Below are positions 49,284 through 61,100 of a stretch of DNA of 64,000 nucleotides, in pieces (position 1 is the first letter of the stretch; each line of letters begins with the position of its first letter). The translations under genes were made by a program, and so were the position numbers. A model generated the notes under the pieces. It saw only the letters and a list, made by a program, of their open reading frames with translations. It searched no databases and had not been told where the DNA came from. Origin of the DNA: Spinacia oleracea (Eukaryota; Streptophyta; Magnoliopsida; Caryophyllales; Amaranthaceae); NCBI RefSeq assembly GCF_020520425.1, contig NC_079487.1, positions 47,189,219 through 47,253,218 of the forward strand, read 5' to 3'.

Positions 49284-49727
49284 CTGTTCTGCTATTCCAA
49301 TGCTAAACTCGGCGAACAACTTCTCTACTTCATCCTCTCTTCTCTCAGAGGTCCTTCTCAATCTGCTAAGCGTTTCTTTCTCATTAATTAGTCTTCTTAA
49401 GTTTGATGTTTTTTCAGTTAGTTAGTTCTTGATTTTGCTGATTTTTTTTGTTCTTATGATTTTTATGATTTAAGTTTGAGTAGGATTCTGATATGGTTTG
49501 ACCGATTTTCGATTATGCTCAGTCTCTTGATTTCCAAAAGGTGATTATTGTTTTTACTTTGCTGATTGTTTGAATTTTTTGAGGTAGTTCCTCGTCCATC
49601 TTTTACTTTGGTTGTTGTGAATTGTTTTACAGGTTGTGCAAGGGATTATTAGTGAGCTTGAATCGCAAGGTGCACTTCCGAGGAGTAATTCAAGGATTTT
49701 ATCTCTTGCAATATTTTGTGTACCCAG
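49284..49727 (+). pseudogene. captured augmin subunit AUG6/HAUS6 N-terminal exons
   Basis: Three plus-strand exons: about 49284-49370 ([20 protein letters not shown], then GPSQSAK), about 49485-49540 (PIFDYAQSLDFQK before GTGATT), and 49633-49727 ([28 protein letters not shown], before GTTGG, after TTTACAG). They match the conserved N-terminal region of HAUS6/AUG6, a subunit of the augmin complex that recruits gamma-tubulin to spindle microtubules. Before PIF the expected tryptophan codon is TGA, so the frame is broken. Introns are retained. They sit inside element F. Confidence 0.8.
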
Positions 49728-49739
49728 GTTGGTGGGAAA

Positions 49740-51480
49740 TTCCTTTTTCATTGAATTTCCTCTTCGATCTTATCACCCTTAACGAATTAAAGAGGCGGAA
49801 ACCCCTGACATTTTCTAATTTATATTCAGTTTTCTTCCAAATTTCGCTTCCTTGTGCTCGAATTTCCGAGGAACCCGATAAACTATTTCCTGTTCTCAAT
49901 TTTTAAACCGTCAATTTTCCGAAATTCTCATTGAGTGTTATATGGTTATTTAGAATGGTGTAGATTGACGAATTAACTTTGTAGAGGTATGAATTATTAT
50001 GTTGATTTTGATAATTTTTACCTGGTTATCCTATGAATGTTAAGCATCTAGATTTATTGTTGATTGATGGTTTTATAGGGATTAGTTTATTAATGCTTGT
50101 TCATTGTTTAAGGTTTCAGATTCCTTATCTTCTTGATGAATGACTTTTGCAGAATAACATTGTACGAATAATTTATCTCGGTTTGAGTTAATTGATCCTT
50201 TAGTGTCATGATTTGGGAATATTTCTACACATGTCGGTTAGCTCCTATTTAATTAGTTATTTTAGGACAACAATACTTGCAGTAATGTTCATCTTGTGAT
50301 TTGGTGGGAAACAAATTATAGTATGTATTGTTGTGATTTCATGTTTGGGATTGGTTTAGTCTTGTGTTAGTGCTTAATGTACTAACGAGGATATGCGTGT
50401 GTACATGAGGTGGTGTAGTGAGACCCTGAGTGTTGTGTTTTCAGATGCATGGGTTTGTGAAGGTGTTATTGTTAGAGAGTCTTTTGAGATGTGGGTCTAT
50501 CACTAGAGTTAGATCAAGTCCTACATGTATTTCGTCTAAAGAAAATCTTATCTCTTCAATTCATATATAAGAGGCTATAATAATCCCAGTTTTCTTGCTA
50601 CTTGATTTATTTTTCATTCTATGCAAAAGTATGTATCTTTACAAACTAGAAAAAATAATTGGTATGTTTTTTTTACATTATAATGCTGTGTAGACTCGTT
50701 TTCCTTCTTGTCTTGTAATTGGTATGAAACTCTTCTACAAATTAGATCAATAGATATGTTTATGTTAATTTATTACTGAAGTTGGCTATGATTTGTTGTA
50801 CTTCGTACTATGGTTTATCTTGCAAGGATTCTTACAATGTCATCTTACTTATTTTAGGTCTTGCTTTTGGTACATGGTTGAGGCTAGTGGTTGTGATAAG
50901 TGATAAGGAATGGTCAGAGCTTGGAATAGCCTAAAACCGGGCGCTCGTTGCCTAAATGCACACTTAACTTCTCGTTGCGTCATATTTATTGTCGTTCCAC
51001 CAATTAGTTGTTAGTACTCCACACCATTGATTGCCTAGTTTGGTTGATGGTTTTAATCCGTTTTATGTTGAAGTTACGTATGGTTATATTATTTCTATGG
51101 TAACCTTAAAATTGTTGTATTTGTTTTAATAACTATGAGGTACATGGAGAATTTATTTTCTTATGTTTATTTAACTGTTTGTTTGTATAGGTACATGGTG
51201 CTGAGGTGGGAAAATGATATGATTATTGAAATGACATTCTTTGTAGAGGATCAGACTCACAACTTGGAAAGTTGCTCGGTTAGGAATATGTAAGAATGTG
51301 TTATAGGTTGGAAATCTTTTGATCAAGCTTTGTCCTCAAGATCAAACAACAATGTAAATTAACTATATATTATTTTTAATGCAAGAAGAATTTTATTATA
51401 AATTCAATTTCATTAGTGTTTTTTCTGTCATCTTTTGTTATTACTTATTTTACTTGGTATGAACAATAACATTATTTATT
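49740..51480. other. interior of F, no gene recognised
   Basis: AT-rich sequence with short frames only. It may include intron or flanking sequence of the captured gene. Confidence 0.4.
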
Positions 51481-52960
51481 AACCTCAAATTATAATAATG
51501 CAATGGCTCAAAAAGGAAAAATAGTGCGTTGCATTAGATTTATATCAACATTGCCTTAGAGCTACTGCAACGGTCCATGGGAGATATCCAGCATCGTTGC
51601 ATTAGATGTATGAAGGCGTTGCATTATGATCTAATGCAACGGTCCATAGGAAATGGCAAGAACTGTTGCAATAGGGCAAGAGAACCGTTGCATTAGGCCT
51701 AACGCAACGGCCGCAACAGCAACGGTTGACAAACCGTTGCAATAGGTATATTGCAACGGGTTTTGGTCCTACAGCAACGGTTTTTGGGGGTTGCATTTGT
51801 TCATTTATGTAGTAGTGTATGCAAGCTTAAGAAATCCATTTATGGACTAAAGCAGGCATCAAGGAGCTGGAATAAACGATTTGATGAAGCAGTCAATAAG
51901 TTTGGCTTCATCAAGAATCAAGATGAATCTTGTGTATACAAGAAAGTCAGTGGGAGTAAAATTGCATTCCTAGTCTTGTATGTAGACGACATACTGCATA
52001 TTGGAAACGACATTCCTATGCTGGAGTCTGTAAAGACTTGGCTTGGAAAGTGTTTCTCAATGAAGGACTTAGGAGAGGCACAATACATATTGGGTATCAA
52101 TTAGGGATAGATCTAAGAGGATGATTAGACTAAGCTAGAGCACTTACATTGATAAAGTGCTAGCTAGGTTCAATATGATGGGAGCCAAGAGAGGCCATCT
52201 ATCCATGTCACATTGCACATATCTAAGCAAGACTCAGTGTCCCAAGACATCTGATGAGCATAGAAAATTGAGTGAGACTCCATACGCTTCGTCTATTGGA
52301 TCCATCATGTATGCTATGATCTGTACAAGGCCGGATATTTTGTTTGCACTCAGTGCAACAAGCAGGTACCAGTCAGACCCAGGTGAGGCATATTGGACTG
52401 CTGCCAAGAATATCCTAAAGTACCTGAAAAGGACTAAGGATCAGTTTCTGGTCTATGGTGGTACATATGAGTTGATTGTTAGAGGCTATATGGACGCAAG
52501 CTTTCAAACCGACCGAGATGGTTTCAGATCACAGTCTGGTTTTGTGTTCTGTCTCAATGGCGGAGTAGTAAGCTGGAAAAGTGCTAAGCAAAGCACTATT
52601 GTGGATTCTACAACTAAAGCCTAATACGTTGTTGCCTTAGAAGAAGCAAAGGAAGCTTTTTGGATTCGGAAGTTCATCGAAGAACTTGGGGTTGTCCCCT
52701 CCATTAAAGGACCATTGGTTATGTATTGCGACAATAGCGGAGCCATTGCCCAGGCAAAGGAGCATAGGAGCCACCAGAAGTCCAAGCACGTACTGCGGCG
52801 ATTTCACATACTTTGAGAAATCGTTGAAAGGAAAGAAATCGAGATTTGCAAGGTTGGAACTGACGACAACTTCGCAGATCCATTGACTAAACTGTTGCCA
52901 CCAGTGAAGCACAACACACATGTAACAACCATGGGAATCAAGCATGTTGGAGAATGACTT

Positions 52961-53577
52961 TGATTTTCTAAGTTTTGATTTAGAACATCTGTTATATATG
53001 TGTTTAAAACAATTGGTTTAACCATTTCATATTTATGAAATTCTTTATTTCATATTCATTTAATTTAGTTTAGTATTAAATGAAAAGTCCAAGTGATTCA
53101 AAACATTCAAATGGGATGTCAAGATGGATTCTTCGATAAAGAAACACCCATAAATGAACTTGAATATTGAAGGCACAAAGGATCCCTAATCCAGGTCATT
53201 GAAAGGTGGACGACGAATGACTAATGAAGATTAGGTTGCAAGTAGATTTGTAGTTCGGTTTCTTGAACTAGATTGACTGGATGTCAAAATCTTTTGCATA
53301 GATACTTATAGGATCTTGTATCGGATTGACCATGAGAACACTTTAAGAGATTAAATTCATGTCATAAGCAGTTCTCATTAATGGTGATTAGAACCATTCC
53401 TCAGAACATGAGTAATTATGATTGCTCGTTTGAAGATTAGTTCGCTCTAATTCTCCCAAAATGTCGCACAGTAAAAGGAAGTTATAAAAGCAGTTATTGG
53501 GCATACTATGAATCAAAGTGAGTACTCATAGATTGAAAGAATTGATTGTCATCCTATCTTTGAAAGGATATGGTGTC
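52961..53577 (+). other. copia copy 2 3' non-coding region, truncated by C
   Basis: Alignable with 1566-2178 of copy 1 until GGATATGGTGT, where element C begins. Its polypurine tract and LTR are not in the window. Confidence 0.8.
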
Positions 53578-54721
53578 ACTAGTAGAAAAACATTCATTTG
53601 AGGCGTCACTTTTATATTCATTTTCGACATTTTTGGCGTAGCCGCAAATAGAGTGGTAGCAAATGAATAGGATTGATTTGCGGCGTTAAAAAATGCCAAA
53701 AATTAAAGATTCATTTGCGGCGTATACGTAGAAAAGCGCCTCAAATTAATAGTATTGTTAGGCGGCGTTTTGTACCTAAACGCCTCAAACTTTGTAAAAT
53801 TGCGGGAGTTAAAATGCCGCGAACAATTTTTTCTTTTATAAAATAATTTATTTTCTATATTCAACAAGCCCAAAAATATAGAACCTGTACTCAAGCAACA
53901 TTTATACAATGTCCAAATGTATTATCAACCACCAATAACTTCTAATAAACTTTGATTTTTACATATAATACCACCATCATATGTTTACAAAAATAAACCA
54001 ACTAAATAGTTTGAAGTCGAACGTAACTATGTCTTTTACACTTCGTACGTTACGATTTTGCACCAAAAATATAATGAGGCAATTATATATGACTTCAATA
54101 GCAGAAAACATCCACAAGAAGAGATCGATGAAAGGTTATTCACACACAATGTTCGGTGAAGTATGATTCCCATTTGTCTCGTATTTCATCAATTTGCTCA
54201 TTGGTGAAACGCTCTCCATTTAGTGACGTGCAAACCTAACAAAAGAATATATACATCATAAAATAAGTTGAGACGTACAATAAAATTTAAATAATCTAAA
54301 TGAGTTAGAAGAAGTGAAGGATCTTAGAGAAAAGGGATGCGGTAAAAATGAGTGAATAATAAGTTATCAGGATTAGGAAGTTGTCAGGTCACATGATGAT
54401 CAACATAATACCATACTTCTTCCATGGTGATTAGGAAGTTATCATGATTCTCTTCTATATTGATATTTCTATTTAGAGGGGGTGGGGGGGGGTGTAGTAT
54501 ATGGTAACTAATTACAGAGACAAGAAGGGGGGAAAAAGTTATTAAGTTAGTTACAAAGACAATCCTTATCATAAAAAGGAACTAATATGGAACTCAACAA
54601 CATTTTCACAGTTTCTGGATAGTGGGAGTTAAATAGAGGTAAACCTCTAGAATATTAGGAAAAGAAAGATTAAATCAGGATTTGAATGTCAACCAAAAAA
54701 ATAACATGAACAATCATGCAG

Positions 54722-54905
54722 TTAGGGGTGTTAATGAGCCGAGCCTGCTCGTGAACTATTCGATGCTCGGCTCGGTAAAGCTCGGTCAAAGCTCGGCTTG
54801 GGTAAGCTCGACTTGAGCTTGGGTTCGACTCGAGATCTTAACAAGCCAAGCCCGAGCTATCCTACGCTCAGCTCGAAAGCTCGTGAGCAAGCTCGAGCTT
54901 TTGAA
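54722..54905. repeat. GCTCGG-rich short element (hAT-MITE-like)
   Basis: A GC-rich stretch made of GAGCCGAGC, AGCTCGG and GAGCTTG words, starting GGGGTGTTAATGAGCC. Such 'GAGCTCGG' repeats are common short plant elements and are often assigned to non-autonomous hAT elements. No target duplication was identified. Confidence 0.45.
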
Positions 54906-55009
54906 GAATAATACTTTTTTTAAATCAATGGTGCTTATAGTGCTTCCTTTGTTGGTTTGCTTGTGTATAAGTTTTGATGCCTATTCTTTTATATAACAAC
55001 TATGAACAG

Positions 55010-58000
55010 TTGGAGATTAAAGAAAAGCAAGCAAAAGGGGAATTTACTCCACATCGGAACCAAGATGCCTTATCCGAGGCTCTTGGGAAGTCAGATCATT
55101 TGGGCCGGGCACGTGGATTTGGAGGGGTGAATGTCGGGGTCAAAAGGGCGTTTGGAAAGGCAACATCAAAGCCTAAGTCTGATCATGAGACAATAAAAGC
55201 ACAACTTCGGGAGGAACTTCGGGAGGAAATGAGAGAAGAGTTAAAGGCTAGCATGAAGGCCAATCTCCCTTCCATTTTAGAATCTATGGGTTTAAGTACC
55301 ACATTGCCTTCAACAACTCCTTCGAACCACTCTCAACGTTCACCACCCAGGCAAATTGAGCTACCCCATGAGAAGGCTCTGCCATCTGAGTTGGAGGAGG
55401 TCCTGCCGCCCTTCGAGGTAACTTATCACTCACTGAATGTCTATTATGAGCTTATGCATACAGATTCTAGCTTTTTCTAGACTCAAGATTTTCATAGCTA
55501 GAGTAATGCCCGGTTTTTTGAGCTATACGAGAACCACTACACTGCAGCACTGATCCACTTGTCTACTGCACAGCAGCACTGCACCACTGCATCACAGCAT
55601 CATTGCACTGCTGTCCTGCTGTGCATTGCACTACTTGCAGTAGGACAGCAGTGCAGTGCACAGTAGGACAGCAGTGCAGTGCACAGTAGGACAGCAGTGT
55701 AGTGCTGCTACAGGACAGCAGTGTAGTGATGCACATGTCCGGAAAACTGACCAAGTTGTTCAGCAGCCAATGCACTGAGAGTGGCACTTTAATCCAATTT
55801 ACAAAGTTCTGTTAAAAATTGAGCATTAGACGCCGTATCATACAAGTTAAAGTTATAGAATCCCAATACAGAAACATATCCCAAAATTCCGACTTAATTA
55901 GAAAAAAAATCTAATATATGTGTCTAGGAATCAAATTCACATTGCAAATCTGATGCCATTCTGTTGTTAGTTCTGGTCAACAGGGTTGACTTTTTTGAGG
56001 TTCAGGTCAAAGTTGACCAGAGTTGACTTTTTCAAGAATCTAGTCAAAGTTGACCAGTGTTGAAGTGCAAATGTTTTGCCTTATTTTGTGTAAACTTATT
56101 TGAAGTTTACTTATCTCTAATATATATGTCTAATGTGATAAAAATCCTTACCCAGGTAGAAACTACATGCCAACTTCTACTTAAAGACCCGGAATCTGGA
56201 GCAATGTATGATGTGGCGAGTGCTACCGCATATCCACCTCGTGAGAATGAAGTTTGTCACACTGTACCGTTACTTCCCGGTCATTTGAAGGTGAAAATTC
56301 AGAAAGTGCCAGATGAATTCTTGGGCTTGCCACTTCCTGTTCCTGTTCCGGCGTTCGAAATTGAGGCAATGGAGAATGCTATTGGTACATATGTGCAATG
56401 GCCTACTACATTAATTAGGTTTTCAGTTGAGGTAATAAGATTCTAATTGTATTTATTCAATTATATGTATTTCATATTCACCAATCATGTTATCGATTAT
56501 AGTTTATATTCTTTGATTTAAATTTTTAGGCGACACCGAAAGTTAAGAAGTTGAAGCGGATGTCGCCAGAGATGATTTTTAGCAATGAACTAGCCTCTGG
56601 CTTGTCGGCTTCTCGAAAAAGCCCGGATATTCCCGATACCATTGTAGATTCCCTTAGTCAAGAATGTGAGTGGTTGCGGACATTTGTTGCCTCCATGCCA
56701 GATGGTGATTCTTTTGAAGTGATTCTAGATGGTACCTCGTTCCATTACAATGAAAATGGAAAAATTCAAGTAGACAAGAATGATATTTCACAGTTCTTAA
56801 GAGGAGCAAAGCTAAATATATCCATTATTCAAGTTTTCATGAGGTAATTTTTTTTAATCTCAAGTAGGTAATAGATTTAACTTTCTTTCACGTAAATCAT
56901 GTAACCTATTCAATAATCGACCGCTCAGAGCACTCCAACATGAATTGAACTCAAATGACAAGGCTTCCAAAGTTGGGTGGCTATGTCCAGACACTACTTC
57001 TGACACCAAAATAAAATCAAGCACAGAGGAAGTCAACGCATACAGTTTCAAAGCAATGAACGAATCAGTAAAATCCAGAAATGAGTTTGTTCTGGCACCT
57101 ATTTTTGAAAAGTAAGTATGAAATGAGTTCGTTTGTTGCTTCAATTCTATTGTATGAAATGGTGTTCACAAAATAAAAATTGGCAATGAACTCTAAACTA
57201 CATTACTCAGTCACCGTTTACCAATGAACTCTCTTGCAAGTAGCCAGACTTTCAGCAGCAATAATACATCTGATGTTCTTTTTATTATGCTGCTGCTGCT
57301 ACTCTTTTGAAATGGCATTCAATTCTGTTGTATTGTGTTGCTGCCACACTGTTGTTGTTGCTTCAGTTCTGATGTATTGTGATGTTGCTATCTGATATGT
57401 CTGATGTATTATTGCTTCTGAAGTTCTTGTTATATGCTGCTATTGTTATGCTAAGTTGCTGCTGCTATGCATGATCAGTTATGCTAAGTTGATGCTGTCT
57501 GATAGTTACTGTTCTAAGTCAGTGCATATGTTGTTGTTCTAAGTTGTTGAGCCTGCTGTGTTGCTCATATTCTTACTTATATTATTAAAATGGTAATGGA
57601 ATTGTTATTGGATCCAGCGACCATTGGATGCTCCTTGCAATATCTGTAAAAAATTGCACCATATATCACTTCGATTCCATTTGCTTGAGTTTAGGTCGAA
57701 AGATAAAGATGAAGACAATAGTGAGACAGTAAGTCCTTTTAGTTTTTTCGTTATGTAATTATGTTTTTATCAAGTATCCATCTAAGGATATAACCAAGCA
57801 ATAACTTAAGATCAATTGGGAATTTCTAGTTTTTTTACAAGGTACAAGATGTGTGGCAACCGTGTCAACAGGAAAGAGCCTTTATGGAAATATGTGGAGG
57901 TAACTGCACACGTAAAAATTATTTGATATTTATAGTTTGTATATATTCCATTTTTACTTAATCTAAATTCTACCCTTGTTTCTAGTGCGCTCAACAAAAG

Positions 58001-58084
58001 GGAGGCCTTGAGTGTGGATTTTACGTAATGCGGTACATGTTTGATTTAGTCTCTTGCTGCAATGATGTTTCAGACTTAGAGAAG
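55010..58084 (+). CDS. CACTA-encoded protein with ULP1 (C48) protease domain, partial
   Basis: Exons by eye: 55010-55417 (an upstream ATG at 54977 is possible), 56156-56431, 56530-56843, 56929-57111, 57618-57728, 57842-57899 and 57986-58084. All junctions are GT/AG and phase-consistent, with no stop. Exon 1 has TPHRNQDALSEALGKSDHLG and a charged coil (REELREEMREELK). Exon 2 resembles the plant transposon domain DUF8039. Exons 5-7 give the C48 cysteine protease: DHWM (His) and YHFDS (Asp) in exon 5, QQKGGLECGFYV (oxyanion Gln, nucleophile Cys) in exon 7. ULP1 enzymes remove SUMO. Here the substrate is unknown. The reading continues past a GTAAGG donor into the satellite, so the 3' end is not seen. 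Confidence 0.8.
55545..55735. repeat. CAGCAGTG minisatellite in intron 1 of the ULP1 gene
   Basis: A unit of about 22-23 bp, AGTAGGACAGCAGTGCAGTG, about four clear copies plus degenerate CACTGCA words upstream. The minus frame here is a repeat artefact. Confidence 0.8.
55970..56062. repeat. GGTCAAAGTTGACC repeats in intron 1
   Basis: GGTCAAC, AGGTCAAAGTTGACCAG and AGTCAAAGTTGACCAG alternate with TTGACTTTTT. The inverted counterpart lies in B at 39780-39850, directly attached to its satellite copies. Confidence 0.8.
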
Positions 58085-58149
58085 GTAAGGGTGTTATCCT
58101 TGTTATATAGTTTAATTTATTTTTGGATTTTAATTTGGTTATGTTTTAA

Positions 58150-61100
58150 TTTGGTTTAAAATATCAATCTAAGTTCACGGGTTAGAGTTGGGAGCAAAAA
58201 CGACTATAACGGTCAAAATATGACCTATAATGATCATTAAAGCCTTAAACGCGCATAACTTGACCAAAGTAGATGGTAATGATTCTAAGTAACCTAATAA
58301 TAAGTATATTAAACATTTTAAGGGTTTAGAATACCAATCTAAGTTCACGGGTTAGAGTTGGGAGCAAAAACGACTATAACGGTCAAAATATGACCTATAA
58401 TGATCATTAAAGCCTTAAACGTGCATAAATTGACCAAAGAAGATGGGAATGAGTCTAAGTAACCTAATACTAAGTATATTATACATTTAAAGGGTTTAGA
58501 ATACCAATCTAAGTTCACGGGTCAGAGTTGGGAGCAAAAACGACTATAACGGTCAAAATATGACCTATAATGATCATTAAAGCCTTAAACGTGCATAACT
58601 TGACCAAAGTAGATGGGAATGAGTCTAAGTAACCTAATACTAAGTATATTAAACATTTAAAGGGTTTAGAATACCAATCTAAGTTCACGGGTTAGAGTTG
58701 GGAGCAAAAACGACTATAACGGTCAAAATATTACCTATAATGATCATTAAAGCCTTAAACGTGCATAACTTGACCAAAGTAGATGGGAATGAGTCTAAGT
58801 AACCTAATACTAAGTATATTAAACATTTAAAGGGTTTAGAATACCAATCTAAGTTCACGGGTTAGAGTTGGGAGCAAAAACGACTATAACGGTCAAAATA
58901 TGACCTATAATGATCATTAAAGCCTTAAACGTGCATAACTTGACCAAAGTAGATGGGAATGAGTCTAAGTAACCTAATACTAAGTATATTAAACATTTAA
59001 AGGGTTTAGAATACCAATCTAAGTTCACGGGTTAGAGTTGGGAGCAAAAACGACTATAACGGTCAAAATATGACCTATAATGATCATTAAAGCCTTAAAC
59101 GTGCATAACTTGACCAAAGTAGATGGGAATGAGTCTAAGTAACCTAATACTAAGTATATTAAACATTTAAAGGGTTTAGAATACCAATCTAAGTTCACGG
59201 GTTAGAGTTGGGAGCAAAAACGACTATAACGGTCAAAATATGACCTTTATTGATCAATAAAGCCTTAAACGCGCATAACTTGACCAAAGTAGATGGGAAT
59301 GAGTCTAAGTAACCTAATACTAAGTATATTAAACATTTAAAGGGTTTAGAATACCAATCTAAGTTCACGGGTTAGAGTTGGGAGAAAAAACGACTATAAC
59401 GGTCAAAAAATGACCTTTATTGTTCAATAAAGCCTTAAACGCGCATAACTATACCAAAGTAGATGGGAATGAGTCTAAGTAACCTAATACTAAGCATATT
59501 AAACATTTAAAGGGTTTAGAATACCAATCTAAGTTCATGGGTTAGAGTTGGGAGCAAAAATGACTATAACGGTCAAAATATGACCTTTATTGATCAATAA
59601 AGCCTTAAACGCGCATAACTTGACCAAAGTAGATGGGAATGAGTCTAAGTAACCTAATACTAAGTATATTAAGCATTTAAAGGGTTTAGAATACCAATCT
59701 AAGTTCACTGGTTAGAGTTGGGAGCAAAAACGACTATAACGGTCAAAATATGACCTATAATGATCATTAAAGCCTTAAACGTGCATAACTTGACCAAAGT
59801 AGATGGGAATGAGTCTAAGTAACCTAATACTAAGTATATTAAACATTTAAAGGGTTTAGAATACCAATCTAAGTTCACGGGTTAGAGTTGGGAGCAAAAA
59901 CGACTATAACGGTCAAAATATGACCTTTATTGATCAATAAAGCCTTAAACGCGCATAACTTGACCAAAGTAGATGGGAATGAGTCTAAGTAACCTAATAC
60001 TAAGTATATTAAACATTTAAAGGGTTTAGAATACCAATCTAAGTTCACGGGTTAGAGTTGGGAGCAAAAACGACTATAACGGTCAAAACATGACCTTTAT
60101 TGTTCAATAAAGCCTTAAACGCGCATAACTATACCAAAGTAGATGGGAATGAGTCTAAGTAACCTAATACTAAGTATATTAAACATTTAAAGGGTTTATA
60201 ATACCAATCTAAGTTCACGGGTTAGAGTTGGGAGCAAAAACGACTATAACGGTCAAAATATGACCTATAATGATCATTAAAGCCTTAAACGTGCATAACT
60301 TGACCAAAGTAGATGGGAATGAGTCTAAGTAACCTAATACTAAGTATATTAAACATTTAAAGGGTTTAGAATACCAATCTAAGTTCACGGGTTAGAGTTG
60401 GGAGCAAAAACGACTATAACGGTCAAAATATGACCTATAATGATCATTAAAGCCTTAAACGTGCATAACTTGACCAAAGTAGATGGGAATGAGTCTAAGT
60501 AACCTAATACTAATTATATTAAACATTTAAAGGGTTTAGAATACCAATCTAAGTTCACGGGTTAGAGTTGGGAGCAAAAACGACTATAACGGTCAAAATA
60601 TGACCTATAATGATCATTAAAGCCTTAAACGTGCATAACTTGACCAAAGTAGATGGGAATGAGTCTAAGTAACCTAATACTAAGTATATTAAACATTTAA
60701 AGGGTTTAGAATACCAATCTAAGTTCACGGGTTAGAGTTGGGAGCAAAAACGACTATAACGGTCAAAATATGACCTTTATTGATCAATAAAGCCTTAAAC
60801 GCGCATAACTTGACCAAAGTAGATGGGAATGAGTCTAAGTAACCTAATACTAAGTATATTAAACATTTAAAGGGTTTAGAATACCAATCTAAGTTCACGG
60901 GTTAGAGTTGGGAGCAAAAACGACTATAACGGTCAAAATATGACCTTTATTGATCAATAAAGCCTTAAACGCGCATAACTTGACCAAAGTAGATGGGAAT
61001 GAGTCTAAGTAACCTAATACTAAGTATATTAAACATTTAAAGGGTTTTGAATACCAATCTAATTTCACGGGTTAGAGTTGGGAGCAAAAACGACTATAAC

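Larger units (their letters stand above)
47772..51817. mobile_element. CACTA transposon F (Pack-CACTA)
   Basis: The left terminus is CACTACTACATAAACGAGCA and the right terminus, read inward, is CACTACTACATAAATGAACA. Subterminal DNA carries many TGCAACGG words. It splits the copia RT between GGTAT and GCAAGC. TAT lies on the right (51818-51820) and on the left (47766-47768), but three extra bases (ATA) separate the left TAT from the terminus. No transposase is present. It carries AUG6-like exons on the plus strand. Confidence 0.9.
46141..52960 (+). pseudogene. copia pol copy 2 (integrase, RT, RNase H), decayed
   Basis: Gag-pre-integrase zinc region (WHCRLGH...CESCLLGK, about 46242-46370), integrase core remnants (HTDVCGPMS, SDRGGEY), a linker with PRRSHRTKVQSD, RT (YDETFSPVA, TAFLNG), then after element F LKQASRSWNK, YVDDIL (about 51984), FQTDRDGFRSQSG and DNSGAIA. 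Stops occur near 46488, 47522, 47708, 52103 and 52622, and frame slips appear in integrase near 46480 and 46690. It is more decayed than copy 1, yet it keeps the G run that copy 1 lost. It encodes no functional protein. Confidence 0.9.
46140..53577 (+). mobile_element. Ty1/copia retrotransposon, copy 2 (3' part, interrupted)
   Basis: Same family as copy 1. It begins in the gag-pre-integrase region exactly at the D terminus and is interrupted by CACTA F (47772-51817). It resumes at the expected base and is cut off by CACTA C at 53578 in the 3' non-coding region, before the LTR. Its 5' half (LTR and gag) is not in the window. Copy 1 serves as the reference for all junctions. Confidence 0.92.
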
